Origin: Streptosporangium canum
Lineage (GTDB): Bacteria > Actinomycetota > Actinomycetes > Streptosporangiales > Streptosporangiaceae
Length of the DNA: 64,000 nucleotides
Direction of reading: 5' to 3'
NCBI RefSeq assembly: GCF_900113865.1
Contig: NZ_FOQY01000015.1
Coordinates: 1 to 64,000 of the forward strand
The notes under the pieces were generated by a model, which ran no database searches, was not told where the DNA came from, and saw only the letters and a list, made by a program, of their open reading frames with translations. Positions 46,244 to 58,827 of the stretch are shown one piece after another (the first letter of the stretch is position 1; each line of letters opens with the position of its first letter). Position numbers and translations under genes: made by a program.

Positions 46244-47225
46244 ATCCGTCGTCGGAGATCGTCACGATCACCTCCCCCTCCTCGGCTCGCAGATCGACTG
46301 TGATCGTACGGGCTCCGGCGTGCTTGTTCGCGTTGGTGATGGCCTCCCTGGCCACGAAGTAGACGGCCGTCTCGATCTCCGGCGCGAGCCGGCCGGGGAG
46401 CGCGTGGCCGACGGTCACCGGTACGGCGGAGCGCTCCGCCACCTCCGTCAGCGCGGTGCGCAGCCCCAGCGTGTCGAGGGCGGTGGGGTAGACCTGCCAC
46501 GCCACGCTGCGCAGCTCGTCGAGGAGCAGCCGGGATTCCGCGTACGCCTCGTCGATCAGGGCGGGGTCGGCGGTGTGCCGCACCCGTCCCAGCAGCATCG
46601 CCAGCGCCACGCCCCGCTGCTGGACCCCGTCGTGCAGGTCGCGTTCGATCCGCCGGCGCTCGTCGTCGACGGCTCGAACGATGCCGGAGCGGGAGGCGGT
46701 CAGTTCGGCGATCCGGCGTGCCATGGCCTCGTTCCGGTCGGGGCCCGCGAAGCGGTCGGCCAGGCGGCGTTCCATGCCGATCAGCGCGACGCTCCACGCG
46801 ACGGACAGCACCAGCGTGATCAGTCCGAGGACGATGCCGTAAACCCAGCTACTGCCCGTCAGCCGCACTCCGGGGAACTCAAGCGGGATCAGGTCCGTGT
46901 CGCCCGAGACGAGCTGCCCGGCTCCGCCGTACAGGAAGAGGGCGGCCACGAACAGGCCCGCGACGGCGAGGTAGCCGCCCAGCAGCCCGAGGAGGCCCCG
47001 CAGGAGGAGGTAGTCGCGCCCGGCGCGGCCCCTGCCGGGGTGGTGGTCGTACCAGGCGGCCAGCCGCGTGCGCTCCAGCTCGACCAGGGCGGCCGTCACC
47101 TTTCTCGCGCGCCCGTCGCCGACCGCCCAGGCGACGCAGGTCCAGCCCAGCCCGGCCAGACCGGTCGGCATCCCCGCGAGCAGGCCGACGGCACGCCGGA
47201 AGGGCATCGTGGCTGCTCGGCGCAT
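46125..47225 (-). pseudogene. NarL-type sensor histidine kinase, C-terminus deleted
   Basis: 366 residues in frame, but only the first ~325 are kinase. About five membrane segments (for example GLLGGYLAVAGLFVAALFLY), then the HisKA_3 dimerisation helix with ERDLHDGVQQRGVALAMLL (phospho-His), the N-box (NANKHAGART) and DDGCGG. After DDGCGG the frame runs into the response regulator DNA and gives an unrelated tail, so the last ATP-binding part is lost. The join lies near 46,245. Confidence 0.75.
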
Positions 47226-47345
47226 GCCTGGAGTGTAGCCAGCGCGCCGAGCACCGAGATCGCCCGGTCACGGCGTCCGGTACGGCCTGCGCGGTTTCGG
47301 TCCTCCGCGATCGGCCGGCCCGCCCGCCGTAACCGGGCTTCTCAT

Positions 47346-47455
47346 CTCAGTACGTCACTGGGCTTCTCATCTCAGTACGGCCCCGGCTCCGTAGCCGGGC
47401 TCCGCGTCTCAGTACGGCCCCGGCTCCGCAACCGGGCTCCGCGTCTCAATACGGT
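47346..47455. repeat. Tandem repeats upstream of the histidine kinase
   Basis: CTCAGTACG-type units recur with spacing 25, 37 and 37 bases, separated by (A/G)CCGGGCT(C/T). They lie between the penicillin acylase 3' end and the kinase start. No gene is seen. Confidence 0.65.
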
Positions 47456-47491
47456 CCGGCCGTCACCGGGGAAAGATCTCCGGCTCGTAGG

Positions 47492-50400
47492 TCACCGGGA
47501 GTAGACCTCCAGCTCGTAGAGGGAGTAGCCGTACGACGTCGCGCGTGTGACGCCCCGTACGCGGACGTAGCGGGCGGTGGCCGGGGTGAACGTCACGTTG
47601 TCCACGCCGCCGTTCCCGGTGGTGGTGGAGTGGACGGTGGTCCAGGTGGACCCGTCGGACGACGTCTGGATCGAGTAGCCGGACCCGTAGGCCGACTCCC
47701 AGCGCAGCACCGTCCGGGCCACGGTCGTGGCGGATCCGAGGTCGACCTGGAGGTACTGGTCGTCACTGGCCGCGCTCGACCAGCGGGTCGTCGGGTCGCC
47801 GTCGACGGCCTTGCTCGCCGGGTAGAGGAAGGACTGGGTGCTGGACGCGCTCGCCTTCTTTCCGCCGGCCAGGTTGGCGACGGCGTCGCCCCGGTGGGCG
47901 GGGAAGGACACGACCTGCTGGTAGGTCGGCCGGTTCTGCCAGGAGATCAGCGACTGCTTGATCCCGCCGAGCGGCGACTGCCGGACGGCGTCGGCGCACC
48001 ACTGGTCGCCCGCCGCGCACACGCCGTCCGCCGGGTAGGTCGTCGTCGCGGGCTCCGCGAGCGCCGCCGACAGGCTGTTCAGCAGGACCGTACGGCAGCC
48101 CGCCGGCGTGCCGCCCCCGCAGTGCCTGCCGGGCAGCGGGCCGGAGACCGGGTCGCCGAGCACGGCCCGGACGTCCTTGCTCACGTAGCCCCACCAGCCG
48201 TACTGGAACGCCGAGCCCTTGTGCGTCTGGGCCTCGTTCGCGGAGCCGGGCAGGCTGGAGACGTCGCCCTGCTGGTGGCCCGAGGGTGATTCGTTGATCT
48301 GGAGGGCGTTGACCAGCGACTGGTACAGGTCGTCTCCCAGGCTGGGCTTGAACTGCGCCTGGACGAGCTTGGGCCACCACGCGTCGAACACGCGGATCGC
48401 GTCGGCGTGCGCGTAGGTCTTGCCGCCGGGCGAGGCCTCCAGCCTCCTGGCTCCCGACGACGCCCAGGCGGACAGCTTGGAGACCGCCGAGGCGAGGGCC
48501 GGGTCGGTCACGGTCGCGCTGTTGATCATTCGGAGCAGGTCGGGCAGGACCTTCCTGCCGCGCAGGTCGGTCGTGGCGGCCTCAGCCATGATCTTGACGG
48601 TGCCCGCCCGGTCGAGCTTGCCGGATCCGGACAGGGCCGCCTTGACCGGGGCGTCCAGCAGGTCGGCCCGGTGAACCGGCCCGAAGCTGAAGTTGCCGTC
48701 CGCGGCGCCGTAGTCCTTGGCCTGCTTGTTGTTCCAGCTGACCAGGTAGTCCTGGTCGGCCGTCTGCGGATGGGTGGCGGGAGCCGTGTACGTGGCGGTG
48801 TTGGTGGACGGGTCGAAGCCCGCCCACTCGTGGGCCGCGTCGGCCGTCATCGGGAGGTTCGGGTCGGACACCGCGGATCTGACCGGGCTGTTGCCCGACA
48901 TGAAGTAGGCCGCGTCGGAGGAGTTCACGTAGAACCAGTTGAACGCGTAGCCGATCTTGGAGGCCGAGGCCGCGAACGCCGCCGCGTCGCCCATCTGCGC
49001 CGGTTCGTTGAACATCTGGAACCCGATCGCCGAGTCCGCCTCGTGCTGGTAGGTCGAGCGCAGGGTGGCGAAGGCGGTGGGCTGCCCGTTGACGGTGCCG
49101 CGCCAGCTCACCAGGCCGTACTTCGTGCGTTTCATCACGAGGTCGTACGAACCGGCGGCGGTGGAGTCGGCGGTGGTGGGCTTCCACGTGTTGGTCTTCT
49201 TCAGCGTCTCCATCGCCGTGCAGGCGCCGCGGTAGAGGTAGTGGTCCGACGCCGTGGTCGCCGTACCGCCGCCGGGTTCGCAGAGCTGGAGGGCGTAGGT
49301 GTCGGTGATGTCCTGGCCGCTGGAGGTCGCGCTCCAGGCGTAGTCCGTGCCCCGGCCGAGCAGCACGTAGAGGTTGAGCCCGGCGAACGCCGCTCCGCGC
49401 GCCCGGATGCCGGGTCCGGAGAGCTCCTCCAGCATGAGCAGCTGAGGGGCGAAGTAGCCCGTCTGCGGGCCGAACACCGCGATCGGATGTCCGGAGGCGG
49501 ACTTGGCCGCCGACACCACCACGGCGTTGGACATGCCGGGCTTGGAGTTGTCGACGACCAGTCCGTCCAGCAGGCCCCGGGAGGGCGAGGCCGAGGTGGT
49601 GGCCGACCCGGTCTCGTTCTCGGTGATGTCCACGGGGGCCGTCGCCGGGTCGGGGAGGACGGTCCCGGTGGCGCCGGCCGCGTTCCCCGAGGGGAAGCTC
49701 TGGCCGTTGTGCAGGGTGAGCGTGGCCTCCGGGTCGTTCTGCGCCCGGAAGGCCGCCCAGACCTGGTCGCCGGTCGCCGTGCCGTACCGGGCCCGCGCCG
49801 CCACCCGCACCAGTGCGGACTGCATCTCCGCCCCGCCGCCTCCGCCGAACAGCCCGCCGACCACCCCGGAGACCGCGATCAGGTCGGTCATGGTGAAGTC
49901 CTCGGGGCCGCCCGCGTTGGTGACCGCGTCGAGGTGCCCGGTCAGGACGTACTCGCCGGGACAGTTCCGGTCCGCCATGCAGCGGTCGATGTAGGCGTTG
50001 ATCCCGCTCACGTAGTTCTGCACGTCGGCGTAGAGCTGCGCGCCCCGGGTGCCGGAGGTCCTGAGCCGGTTGATCTGCGCCTGCAGGTCCGCCTCGGTGT
50101 AGGGGGAGTTGCGCCAGACGCTCTGTTCCAGCGCGCGGTTGCCGGGCGCGCCGCCGGCGAACGGCGTCAGTTCGCCACGGCCGACGTGCCGCATCAGGTC
50201 CATCACCCACAGGCGGTCCTGCGCGCCCGCGTACCCGGCGCCGAACATCGTGCCTTCCCTGGTCGTCCCGGTGATGTGCGGGACGCCGGTCGCCTTGTCA
50301 CGGACGATCGTCACGTCCGCCCGGGGGCTCGTGGTGCTCTGCACCTGGCCCGCCGGCACGCCGAACGAGCTGTCGTTGAAGAACGTGGTGATCTGGTCGT

Positions 50401-50671
50401 CGGTCAGGCCGGTGTAGCCGGAGAGGAGGTCGGCGTACTTGCCGAGCTGGTCGTCACTGTGTCGCGGCATCGTGCCCAGTGACTGGTTGGCGAGGATCTC
50501 GACCAGGGTCGCGTTGCCGTTCTGGCCGGGCGGCAGGATGTCCGCGCATTCGCCGAGGCAGTAGTCGTCGGTGGTGAAGGTGGCTGCCGATGCGGGCACG
50601 ACGAGGGATGCCAGCGTGAGGATCGCGAGCGCGGAGCCTGCCGTGATCTTCCGCCGGAGACGTGCGTGCAT
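47492..50671 (-). CDS. Secreted penicillin acylase-family Ntn hydrolase with C-terminal discoidin domain
   Basis: 1,059 residues from ATG 50671 behind GGGGG. A signal peptide (AGSALAILTLASLVVPASAA) leads to the acylase precursor. The alpha part has ADVTIVRDKATGVPHITGTT, and the mature beta part starts at the Ser of KPGMSNAVVVSAAKSASGHP (Ntn nucleophile after autocleavage). The last ~140 residues form an F5/8 type C (discoidin) sugar-binding domain (ASKAVDGDPTTRWSSAASDD). Substrates may be acyl-homoserine lactones or other acylamides. It is divergent from the GTTWDS peptide gene. Confidence 0.88.
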   Translation of the reverse strand: MHARLRRKITAGSALAILTLASLVVPASAATFTTDDYCLGECADILPPGQNGNATLVEILANQSLGTMPRHSDDQLGKYADLLSGYTGLTDDQITTFFNDSSFGVPAGQVQSTTSPRADVTIVRDKATGVPHITGTTREGTMFGAGYAGAQDRLWVMDLMRHVGRGELTPFAGGAPGNRALEQSVWRNSPYTEADLQAQINRLRTSGTRGAQLYADVQNYVSGINAYIDRCMADRNCPGEYVLTGHLDAVTNAGGPEDFTMTDLIAVSGVVGGLFGGGGGAEMQSALVRVAARARYGTATGDQVWAAFRAQNDPEATLTLHNGQSFPSGNAAGATGTVLPDPATAPVDITENETGSATTSASPSRGLLDGLVVDNSKPGMSNAVVVSAAKSASGHPIAVFGPQTGYFAPQLLMLEELSGPGIRARGAAFAGLNLYVLLGRGTDYAWSATSSGQDITDTYALQLCEPGGGTATTASDHYLYRGACTAMETLKKTNTWKPTTADSTAAGSYDLVMKRTKYGLVSWRGTVNGQPTAFATLRSTYQHEADSAIGFQMFNEPAQMGDAAAFAASASKIGYAFNWFYVNSSDAAYFMSGNSPVRSAVSDPNLPMTADAAHEWAGFDPSTNTATYTAPATHPQTADQDYLVSWNNKQAKDYGAADGNFSFGPVHRADLLDAPVKAALSGSGKLDRAGTVKIMAEAATTDLRGRKVLPDLLRMINSATVTDPALASAVSKLSAWASSGARRLEASPGGKTYAHADAIRVFDAWWPKLVQAQFKPSLGDDLYQSLVNALQINESPSGHQQGDVSSLPGSANEAQTHKGSAFQYGWWGYVSKDVRAVLGDPVSGPLPGRHCGGGTPAGCRTVLLNSLSAALAEPATTTYPADGVCAAGDQWCADAVRQSPLGGIKQSLISWQNRPTYQQVVSFPAHRGDAVANLAGGKKASASSTQSFLYPASKAVDGDPTTRWSSAASDDQYLQVDLGSATTVARTVLRWESAYGSGYSIQTSSDGSTWTTVHSTTTGNGGVDNVTFTPATARYVRVRGVTRATSYGYSLYELEVYSR

Positions 50672-51069
50672 GTGAGAACCCCCAAAACATGAGGCGTACT
50701 CGAATGTTGGGAGGAACATACGCTCGGACCAACGGTGAATCAATGGCCGTTCCGGCAATCGTCCGCACAAGGCCATGACTCGCCGTCATGGCGGGAGTCG
50801 GGCCGCGCTCGCCGCACTCGGGCCGCGCTCGCCGTACGCGGGAAACACCCTCACCGCACTCGGGGGACGCGCTCGCCGCACTCGGGGGACACCTCTCCGT
50901 ACTCGGGAAACGCCCTCGGCCGCCGCGTGGAGGCCGTCCGGCGCCCGGTGGCAGGAAGCTGCCACCGGAGGGGAACTTGCTGACTCCGATCCGCCTGTTC
51001 CACGGACCCCGGAAGGCGCAGAGTTGGTTGTACCGGAAGAGAACAACCACTCAGGAAAAGAGAAAAGAA
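50672..51069. promoter_or_regulatory. Divergent promoter region with degenerate CGCACTCGGG repeats
   Basis: No gene is seen. From about 50795 to 50935 CGCACTCGGG and CGCTCGCCG(C/T)A units recur every 20-32 bases. At 51026-51048 an inverted repeat (GGTTGT, 11 bases, ACAACC) lies 22 bases before the GTTWDS gene start. The region must drive both the acylase (minus) and the repeat peptide (plus). Confidence 0.5.
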
Positions 51070-51438
51070 ATGAAGAACTCCACCGCCTCCCTCGCCAATT
51101 TAAACGTCGCCGCCAAGATCTCGGCCGCGATTGTCTCGACCGCCATCGGATTCACCGCCCTCATCGGCGGCCAGGCCGTCTCGACCGCGGCCGGCACCAC
51201 CTGGGACTCGGCCTCGTCGGTCATGGCGGGCACCACCTGGGACTCCACCGACGGCACCACCTGGGACTCGGCCTCGCTGCTCGCGGAGGGCACCACCTGG
51301 GACTCCGCGAGCACCGACGGCACCACGTGGGACTCCACCGCCGGCACCACCTGGGACTCCGCGAGCACCGACGGCACGACCTGGGACTCCACCGCCGGCA
51401 CCACCTGGGACTCCGCGGCCACCACCACGTCGCTCTGA
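51070..51438 (+). CDS. Secreted peptide with eight GTTWDS repeats
   Basis: 122 residues from ATG 51070, with AGGAAAAG upstream. Residues 1-41 look like a signal peptide: basic start, hydrophobic AAIVSTAIGFTALIGGQAV, then a small-residue site near STAAG. The rest is made of GTTWDS hexapeptides starting at 42, 54, 62, 74, 84, 92, 102 and 110, joined by short Ala/Ser/Asp/Thr linkers, ending SAATTTSL. There is no Cys, Lys or Arg in the repeat part. No family is recognised. Similar Trp-rich tails occur at the ends of some secreted actinobacterial subtilases, so it may be a cell-surface polymer; a peptide precursor is possible too. Confidence 0.7.
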   Translation: MKNSTASLANLNVAAKISAAIVSTAIGFTALIGGQAVSTAAGTTWDSASSVMAGTTWDSTDGTTWDSASLLAEGTTWDSASTDGTTWDSTAGTTWDSASTDGTTWDSTAGTTWDSAATTTSL

Positions 51439-51886
51439 AAAACCCCGGAGAACAAGCCCGGAAACAAATGAGATAACCAAAGAAAACCGGCCGAGGAAAC
51501 AGAGCGGAAAACCTCACGGGAACCGCCCGGACCACCGGCCGAAAGATTAACCGATAATCACCCTCCCGCCGGAAAACGGCGAAGAAAGCTCGGAGCGACC
51601 GACGGACACCTCGTCATCCGGGCGACAGCCGGCAAGGACACGACCGGCACACCGAACCGCGTGAACCGGCACACCGAACCGCGTGAAGACGACCGCGGCT
51701 CCCCCGCCCCAGAAGCCCCCACCACGCCGGACCCTACCGGCGACTCCAGGACTTCCGCGACGACTTTCGAGCGGGTGGATAGACTTCGGAAACCGCCGAC
51801 TCGCCATCTGTCCGGCGTTTGTCTTCCGATCTCTTCCGAGACCGGTTCTCACACCCATTCGACGATCACTTCCTGGGGTTCCGGCC
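51439..51886. other. Region between the repeat peptide and the GlyRS gene
   Basis: No gene seen. 51643-51664 and 51665-51686 are two perfect 22-bp tandem copies (ACCGGCACACCGAACCGCGTGA). A short hairpin (CGCCG-GAAAA-CGGCG) occurs near 51570. I looked for a T-box element before the synthetase and did not find the T-box consensus. Confidence 0.5.
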
Positions 51887-54862
<2,976 letters not shown>

Positions 54863-54928
54863 CCGGAAAGGGGTCTCCCATCTCCTGGATCAGTGTCCGG
54901 CCTGGACCGGGTCCGGGCAGGCGGCCGT

Positions 54929-56353
54929 TCACCTCCCGGACCGGAGCGCCGCTCCGGCCTGCGTGAGAACGTCCGCGAGGGTGTCGAGCGCGGCCGGATA
55001 CACATGCTCGCGCGGCGTGCCGTACCCGACGATGATCGCCTGCGGGTGGTCTCCGGGGCGGTGCCAGTGGCCGCCCAGGCTCCCCAGCGCCACGCCCCGC
55101 GCCGACGCGTGAGCGAGCGTCTCCTGCTCGCCGGGCCCGCCGGCGGGCAGGGTGACCATCGCGTGGAGCCCCGCCGCGATGCCGTGGACGGCCAGACCGG
55201 GGATGGAGCCCAGGCGGGCCAGCAGAAGGTCCCGGCGGCGCCGGTAGTGCAGGCGGCAGGCGCGGATGTGCCGGTCGTAGACGTGCGTGGTGATCAGGTC
55301 GGCGAGAGCCAGCTGCCCGACCGCCTCGGTGTGGTGGTCGAGGTGCAGCTTGGCGTCCACCACCGGCTCGACGAGGCGGTGCGGCAGCGCCATCCAGCCC
55401 AGCCGCAGCGCGGGGCCGAGGGTCTTGGACGCGCTGCCCAGGTAGGCGACGCGGTCGGGCGCCATGCCCTGGAGGGCGCCGACGGGCTGGCGGTCGTAGC
55501 GGAACTCGCCGTCGTAGTCGTCCTCGACGATCAGGCCGTCGTGGGCGCGCGCCCACTCGGTGAGGGCGCGGCGGCGGGCCGGGTGCAGGGTGACCCCGGT
55601 CGGATACTGGTGGGCCGGGGTCACCACGACCGCGTCCACCCTCTCGTGGTCGCGCAGCAGGTCGGGGCGGGCCCCCCGGCCGTCCACCGGGAGCGCGACG
55701 ACGGCCGGCCCGGCCCGCCGGACCACCTCCCGGTGGAAGCCCAGCCCCGGGTCCTCCATGGCGATCGCGGCCGTCCCGGCGTCGCCGAGCACCCGGGCCA
55801 GCAGGGCCAGGCCCTGGACGTAGCCGGAGGTGATCACGATCTGCCCGGGGGTCGCGAGCACACCCCGGGTCCGTCCCAGGTATTCGGCCAGCGCGACGCG
55901 GAGCTCGATCCGCCCGCGCGGATCGCCGTAGTCGTATGCCTCGGCCGACGTCGCGGCGAGCGCGCGGCGGGTGGCGCGCACCCAGGCCTCCGTGGGGAAG
56001 GTGCCCACGTCGGGGCTGCCCGGCCGCAGGTCGTAGCGGGGCGCGACGGCATCCCGCCGTGGCGGCGGCGCGGGTGCGGGACGGCGCGTGAGGTCGGCGA
56101 CCGTGGTGCCGGATCCCCGGCGGGCGGTCAGGTAGCCCTCGGCGATCAGCTGGTCGTAGGCGGCGCTCACCGTGCCGCGGGACAGGCCGAGCTCGGCGGC
56201 CAGCTTGCGGGTCGAGGGCATCCGGGCCCCGGGCGCGAGCCGTCCGGCACGGACGGCGTCGCGCAGGGCGTGCTCCAGACCGGACCGGCGGCCGGTCGCG
56301 GTGTCGAGTTCCAGATACAGGTCGACGCCGAAAGTGGCCCAAAATTCTGACAC
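54929..56353 (-). CDS. MocR-family (GntR plus aminotransferase) regulator
   Basis: 474 residues from GTG 56353, with AAGGTG upstream. The N-terminal winged helix is GntR type (DAVRAGRLAPGARMPSTRKL, GLSRGTVSAAYDQLIAEGYL). The rest is a fold-type I aminotransferase domain with PLP-binding Lys in SASKTLGPALRLGW and VEDDYDGEFRYDR. Such proteins sense vitamin B6 or amino acids; PdxR is one example. No pdx gene is adjacent, so the target is unknown. Confidence 0.88.
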   Translation of the reverse strand: MSEFWATFGVDLYLELDTATGRRSGLEHALRDAVRAGRLAPGARMPSTRKLAAELGLSRGTVSAAYDQLIAEGYLTARRGSGTTVADLTRRPAPAPPPRRDAVAPRYDLRPGSPDVGTFPTEAWVRATRRALAATSAEAYDYGDPRGRIELRVALAEYLGRTRGVLATPGQIVITSGYVQGLALLARVLGDAGTAAIAMEDPGLGFHREVVRRAGPAVVALPVDGRGARPDLLRDHERVDAVVVTPAHQYPTGVTLHPARRRALTEWARAHDGLIVEDDYDGEFRYDRQPVGALQGMAPDRVAYLGSASKTLGPALRLGWMALPHRLVEPVVDAKLHLDHHTEAVGQLALADLITTHVYDRHIRACRLHYRRRRDLLLARLGSIPGLAVHGIAAGLHAMVTLPAGGPGEQETLAHASARGVALGSLGGHWHRPGDHPQAIIVGYGTPREHVYPAALDTLADVLTQAGAALRSGR

Positions 56354-56617
56354 GGTACTGCACCTTATTGCAGATCCAGTGCTTTTCCCGGCGCACTGAC
56401 ATGACCACGACCGGCCGGCAGTGGACGCGCTCGCTCCGAGCTCCGCGAGGCGCCTCACCGCCCCGCGTGACGGGCCCTCCCGTACGGCCTCCGCGCCGCC
56501 CCGCCCCCCGCCGGTTGTACGCGGCGCCTGATCGGGCAGGCTGGATTACCTGATCCGGGGTAGCCGGTCTCCGCGGGCCGTACGGCCCGCACTAGGGAGC
56601 CGGGGTGGGGGGCGTAC

Positions 56618-57943
56618 ATGGCGGCGTGGGTGGACCACACGATCTTCTGGCATGTCTATCCGCTTGGGTTCGCGGACGCGGAGAGCGCGGCGCCGGCTCC
56701 CGGGACGCCGGTCCGGCACCGCCTGCGGCAGCTCGAACCGTGGCTGGACTACGCCGTGGACCTGGGCTGCTCGGGGCTGCTGCTGGGCCCGATATTCGCC
56801 GCGGAGACCCACGGCTACGACACCGTCGACCATTTCCGGATCGATCCGCGGCTCGGCGACGACGAGGACTTCGACCGCCTCGTCGCGGCGGCGCGCGCGC
56901 GTGGCCTGCGGATCGTCCTGGACGGGGTGTTCAACCACGTGGGCCGGGGATTCCCGGCGTTCGCGCGGGCGACGGCCGCCGACCCCGACCCGCGCTACGC
57001 GCGCTGGTTCCGGCCGTCCGGGGAGGGCGACGGGCCGGATTACGCGACCTTCGAAGGGCATCACCGGCTCGTGGCCCTCAACCACGAGGAGCCGGAGGTG
57101 CTCGACCACGTCGTACGGGTCATGGACCACTGGCTGGATCGGGGCGCGTCCGGCTGGCGTCTCGACGCGGCCTACGCGGTGCCCGCCGGCTTCTGGCGCG
57201 GCGTCCTGGCACGGGTCCGGCCGCTCCACCCCGACGCGTGGTTCGTCGGGGAGGTGATCCACGGCGACTACGCCGAATACGTCATGGTGAGCGGCCTGGA
57301 CTCGGTCACCCAGTACGAGCTGTGGAAGGCGATCTGGAGCTCGCTCAACGACGGCAACTTCTTCGAGCTCGCCTGGACCCTGGACCGGCACAACAGCCTG
57401 CTCGACGCCGTGCCGCCCCCGCTGACCTTCGTCGGCAACCACGACGTGACCAGGCTGGCCAGCCGTCTCGCCGATGAGCGGCACCTGGGCCACGCGCTCG
57501 CCGTGCTGTTCACCGTGGGCGGCGTCCCCAGCGTCTACTACGGCGACGAGCAGGCCTTCCACGGCGTCAAGGAGGAACGGGAGGGCGGGGACGACGCGAT
57601 CCGCCCCGCCTTCCCCGGCCGTCCGGACGCCCTCTCTCCCCTGGGATGGCCCGTCTACCGGCTGCACCAGCGCCTGATCGGCCTGCGCCGCCGCCATCCG
57701 TGGCTGGTCAGAGCCCACACCGCCGCCCATCACCTGACCAATCGGACTGTCGCGCTGGTGTCGACCGGCGCGGACGACCCGGGCCTCAGGATCGTGACGC
57801 TGCTCAACACCGACGACCGGCCCTGCCTCTTCCCGCTGGAGACCGGCGGGCTCACCGTGGAGGAGACGTCGGAGCCGGCGCCCGCCTCCGGGGACCCGGC
57901 GCTCGTCCCCGCCCACGGCTGGACGGTGCTCAGCGGCCGATGA
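56618..57943 (+). CDS. GH13 alpha-amylase-family glycosidase
   Basis: 441 residues. The four GH13 regions are visible: VLDGVFNHVG, SGWRLDAAYAV (nucleophile Asp), WFVGEVIHGDY (acid/base Glu) and FVGNHDVTR (transition-state Asp). No signal peptide, so cytoplasmic; compact C-terminal beta domain. It probably acts on maltooligosaccharides or trehalose-like sugars; the exact subfamily is not clear. Confidence 0.88.
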   Translation: MAAWVDHTIFWHVYPLGFADAESAAPAPGTPVRHRLRQLEPWLDYAVDLGCSGLLLGPIFAAETHGYDTVDHFRIDPRLGDDEDFDRLVAAARARGLRIVLDGVFNHVGRGFPAFARATAADPDPRYARWFRPSGEGDGPDYATFEGHHRLVALNHEEPEVLDHVVRVMDHWLDRGASGWRLDAAYAVPAGFWRGVLARVRPLHPDAWFVGEVIHGDYAEYVMVSGLDSVTQYELWKAIWSSLNDGNFFELAWTLDRHNSLLDAVPPPLTFVGNHDVTRLASRLADERHLGHALAVLFTVGGVPSVYYGDEQAFHGVKEEREGGDDAIRPAFPGRPDALSPLGWPVYRLHQRLIGLRRRHPWLVRAHTAAHHLTNRTVALVSTGADDPGLRIVTLLNTDDRPCLFPLETGGLTVEETSEPAPASGDPALVPAHGWTVLSGR

Positions 57944-58069
57944 CCTCTGCAGACGCAACCGTGACCGCCGCCACCGCGTCCGGGAGGCCCGGCGCCACCG
58001 GCCCCTGGCTGGCCGGACATTTGATCCCTGGGAACCACCACATGGGAATACAGAAGGTACGGTCGGCTC

Positions 58070-58501
58070 ATGTCTGAGCGCAGCATGCCGCACGACGCCG
58101 CCTCCTGGGCGTGTCCCCACGGGCAGGACGCCCGCCGAGGCTGCGTGGCCTGCTACGAGGAATCGGTCAGCCCCGACCCGGCGCTGCCGTTCTGGGAGGT
58201 CGCCGCCTGGTTCACCACGGAGCGGCCGATCCCCATCAGGACCCTTCAGGACGTTCACCACCACGGCCGGCGCTTCGCCCTCGACCAGCCGTCCACGCCG
58301 CTGGTCTACCTCCTGACCGGCCACGCCCGCGCCCACGACAGCGTCGAGGCCATCGCGGGCGTGATCGGCTTTCTCCTCCACAACCGGCACGTGGTGGCCA
58401 ACTTCACCGTGACGGAGACCCGGGCCGCACCCCAGTCGCCGCCCAGGACCAGCACGACCCGCCAGACGGACGTGTGGCTCGACGACCGGCGAGGCGGCTG
58501 A
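58070..58501 (+). CDS. Hypothetical protein
   Basis: 143 residues. Near the start CPHGQDARRGCVACYE has three Cys and one His that may bind a metal. The middle (LVYLLTGHARAHDSVEAIAG, VIGFLLHNRHVVANF) is a mixed alpha/beta domain I do not recognise. Cytoplasmic. Upstream AAGG lies 14 bases before the ATG, which is far. Confidence 0.5.
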   Translation: MSERSMPHDAASWACPHGQDARRGCVACYEESVSPDPALPFWEVAAWFTTERPIPIRTLQDVHHHGRRFALDQPSTPLVYLLTGHARAHDSVEAIAGVIGFLLHNRHVVANFTVTETRAAPQSPPRTSTTRQTDVWLDDRRGG

Positions 58502-58535
58502 GGGGCGAGACGCCGCCGGAAGGGGGCGCGGCTGC

Positions 58536-58757
58536 TCAGTCCTCGAACGGCTGCTCAGTCCTCGATGCGCCGGTCGAGCTCAGCTTGACGCCGATGATCT
58601 GCGGGACGGCCACATTGGTGATCGTCGCGCTGGAGACGACCATCGCTACCGCCAGTGCGGTGAAGGCGAGCCCCGCCCACCGCGCCCGGCTGTCCCCGCG
58701 CGCCGTCTCCGGCGATCTCGTCGCACTCACGCCGGCCGCCTCCTCGAAGTCCAACAC
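58536..58757 (-). pseudogene. Truncated MFS efflux gene
   Basis: 73 residues. RWAGLAFTALAVAMVVSSAT, then ITNVAVPQII is the first membrane segment and motif of DHA2 efflux pumps; the chain then ends after an unrelated tail with no further helices. It is divergent from the MarR gene, a common regulator-pump layout in which the pump has been lost. Confidence 0.65.
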
Positions 58758-58827
58758 TAAGTGCCCTTAGCTTCATTCGGATAACGTGGCCTGAGAGTTT
58801 CATCCGAGTACCGGCAGATGGAGTTTC

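Noticed and set aside
48407..50482. 691-codon plus-strand frame opposite the penicillin acylase
   Set aside because: Gly/Arg/Val-rich shadow; the minus strand has signal peptide, Ntn serine and discoidin domain.
51439..51886. T-box riboswitch before the GlyRS gene
   Set aside because: No T-box consensus (AGGGTGGNACCGCG-like) or specifier stem was found; only a tandem repeat and a small hairpin.
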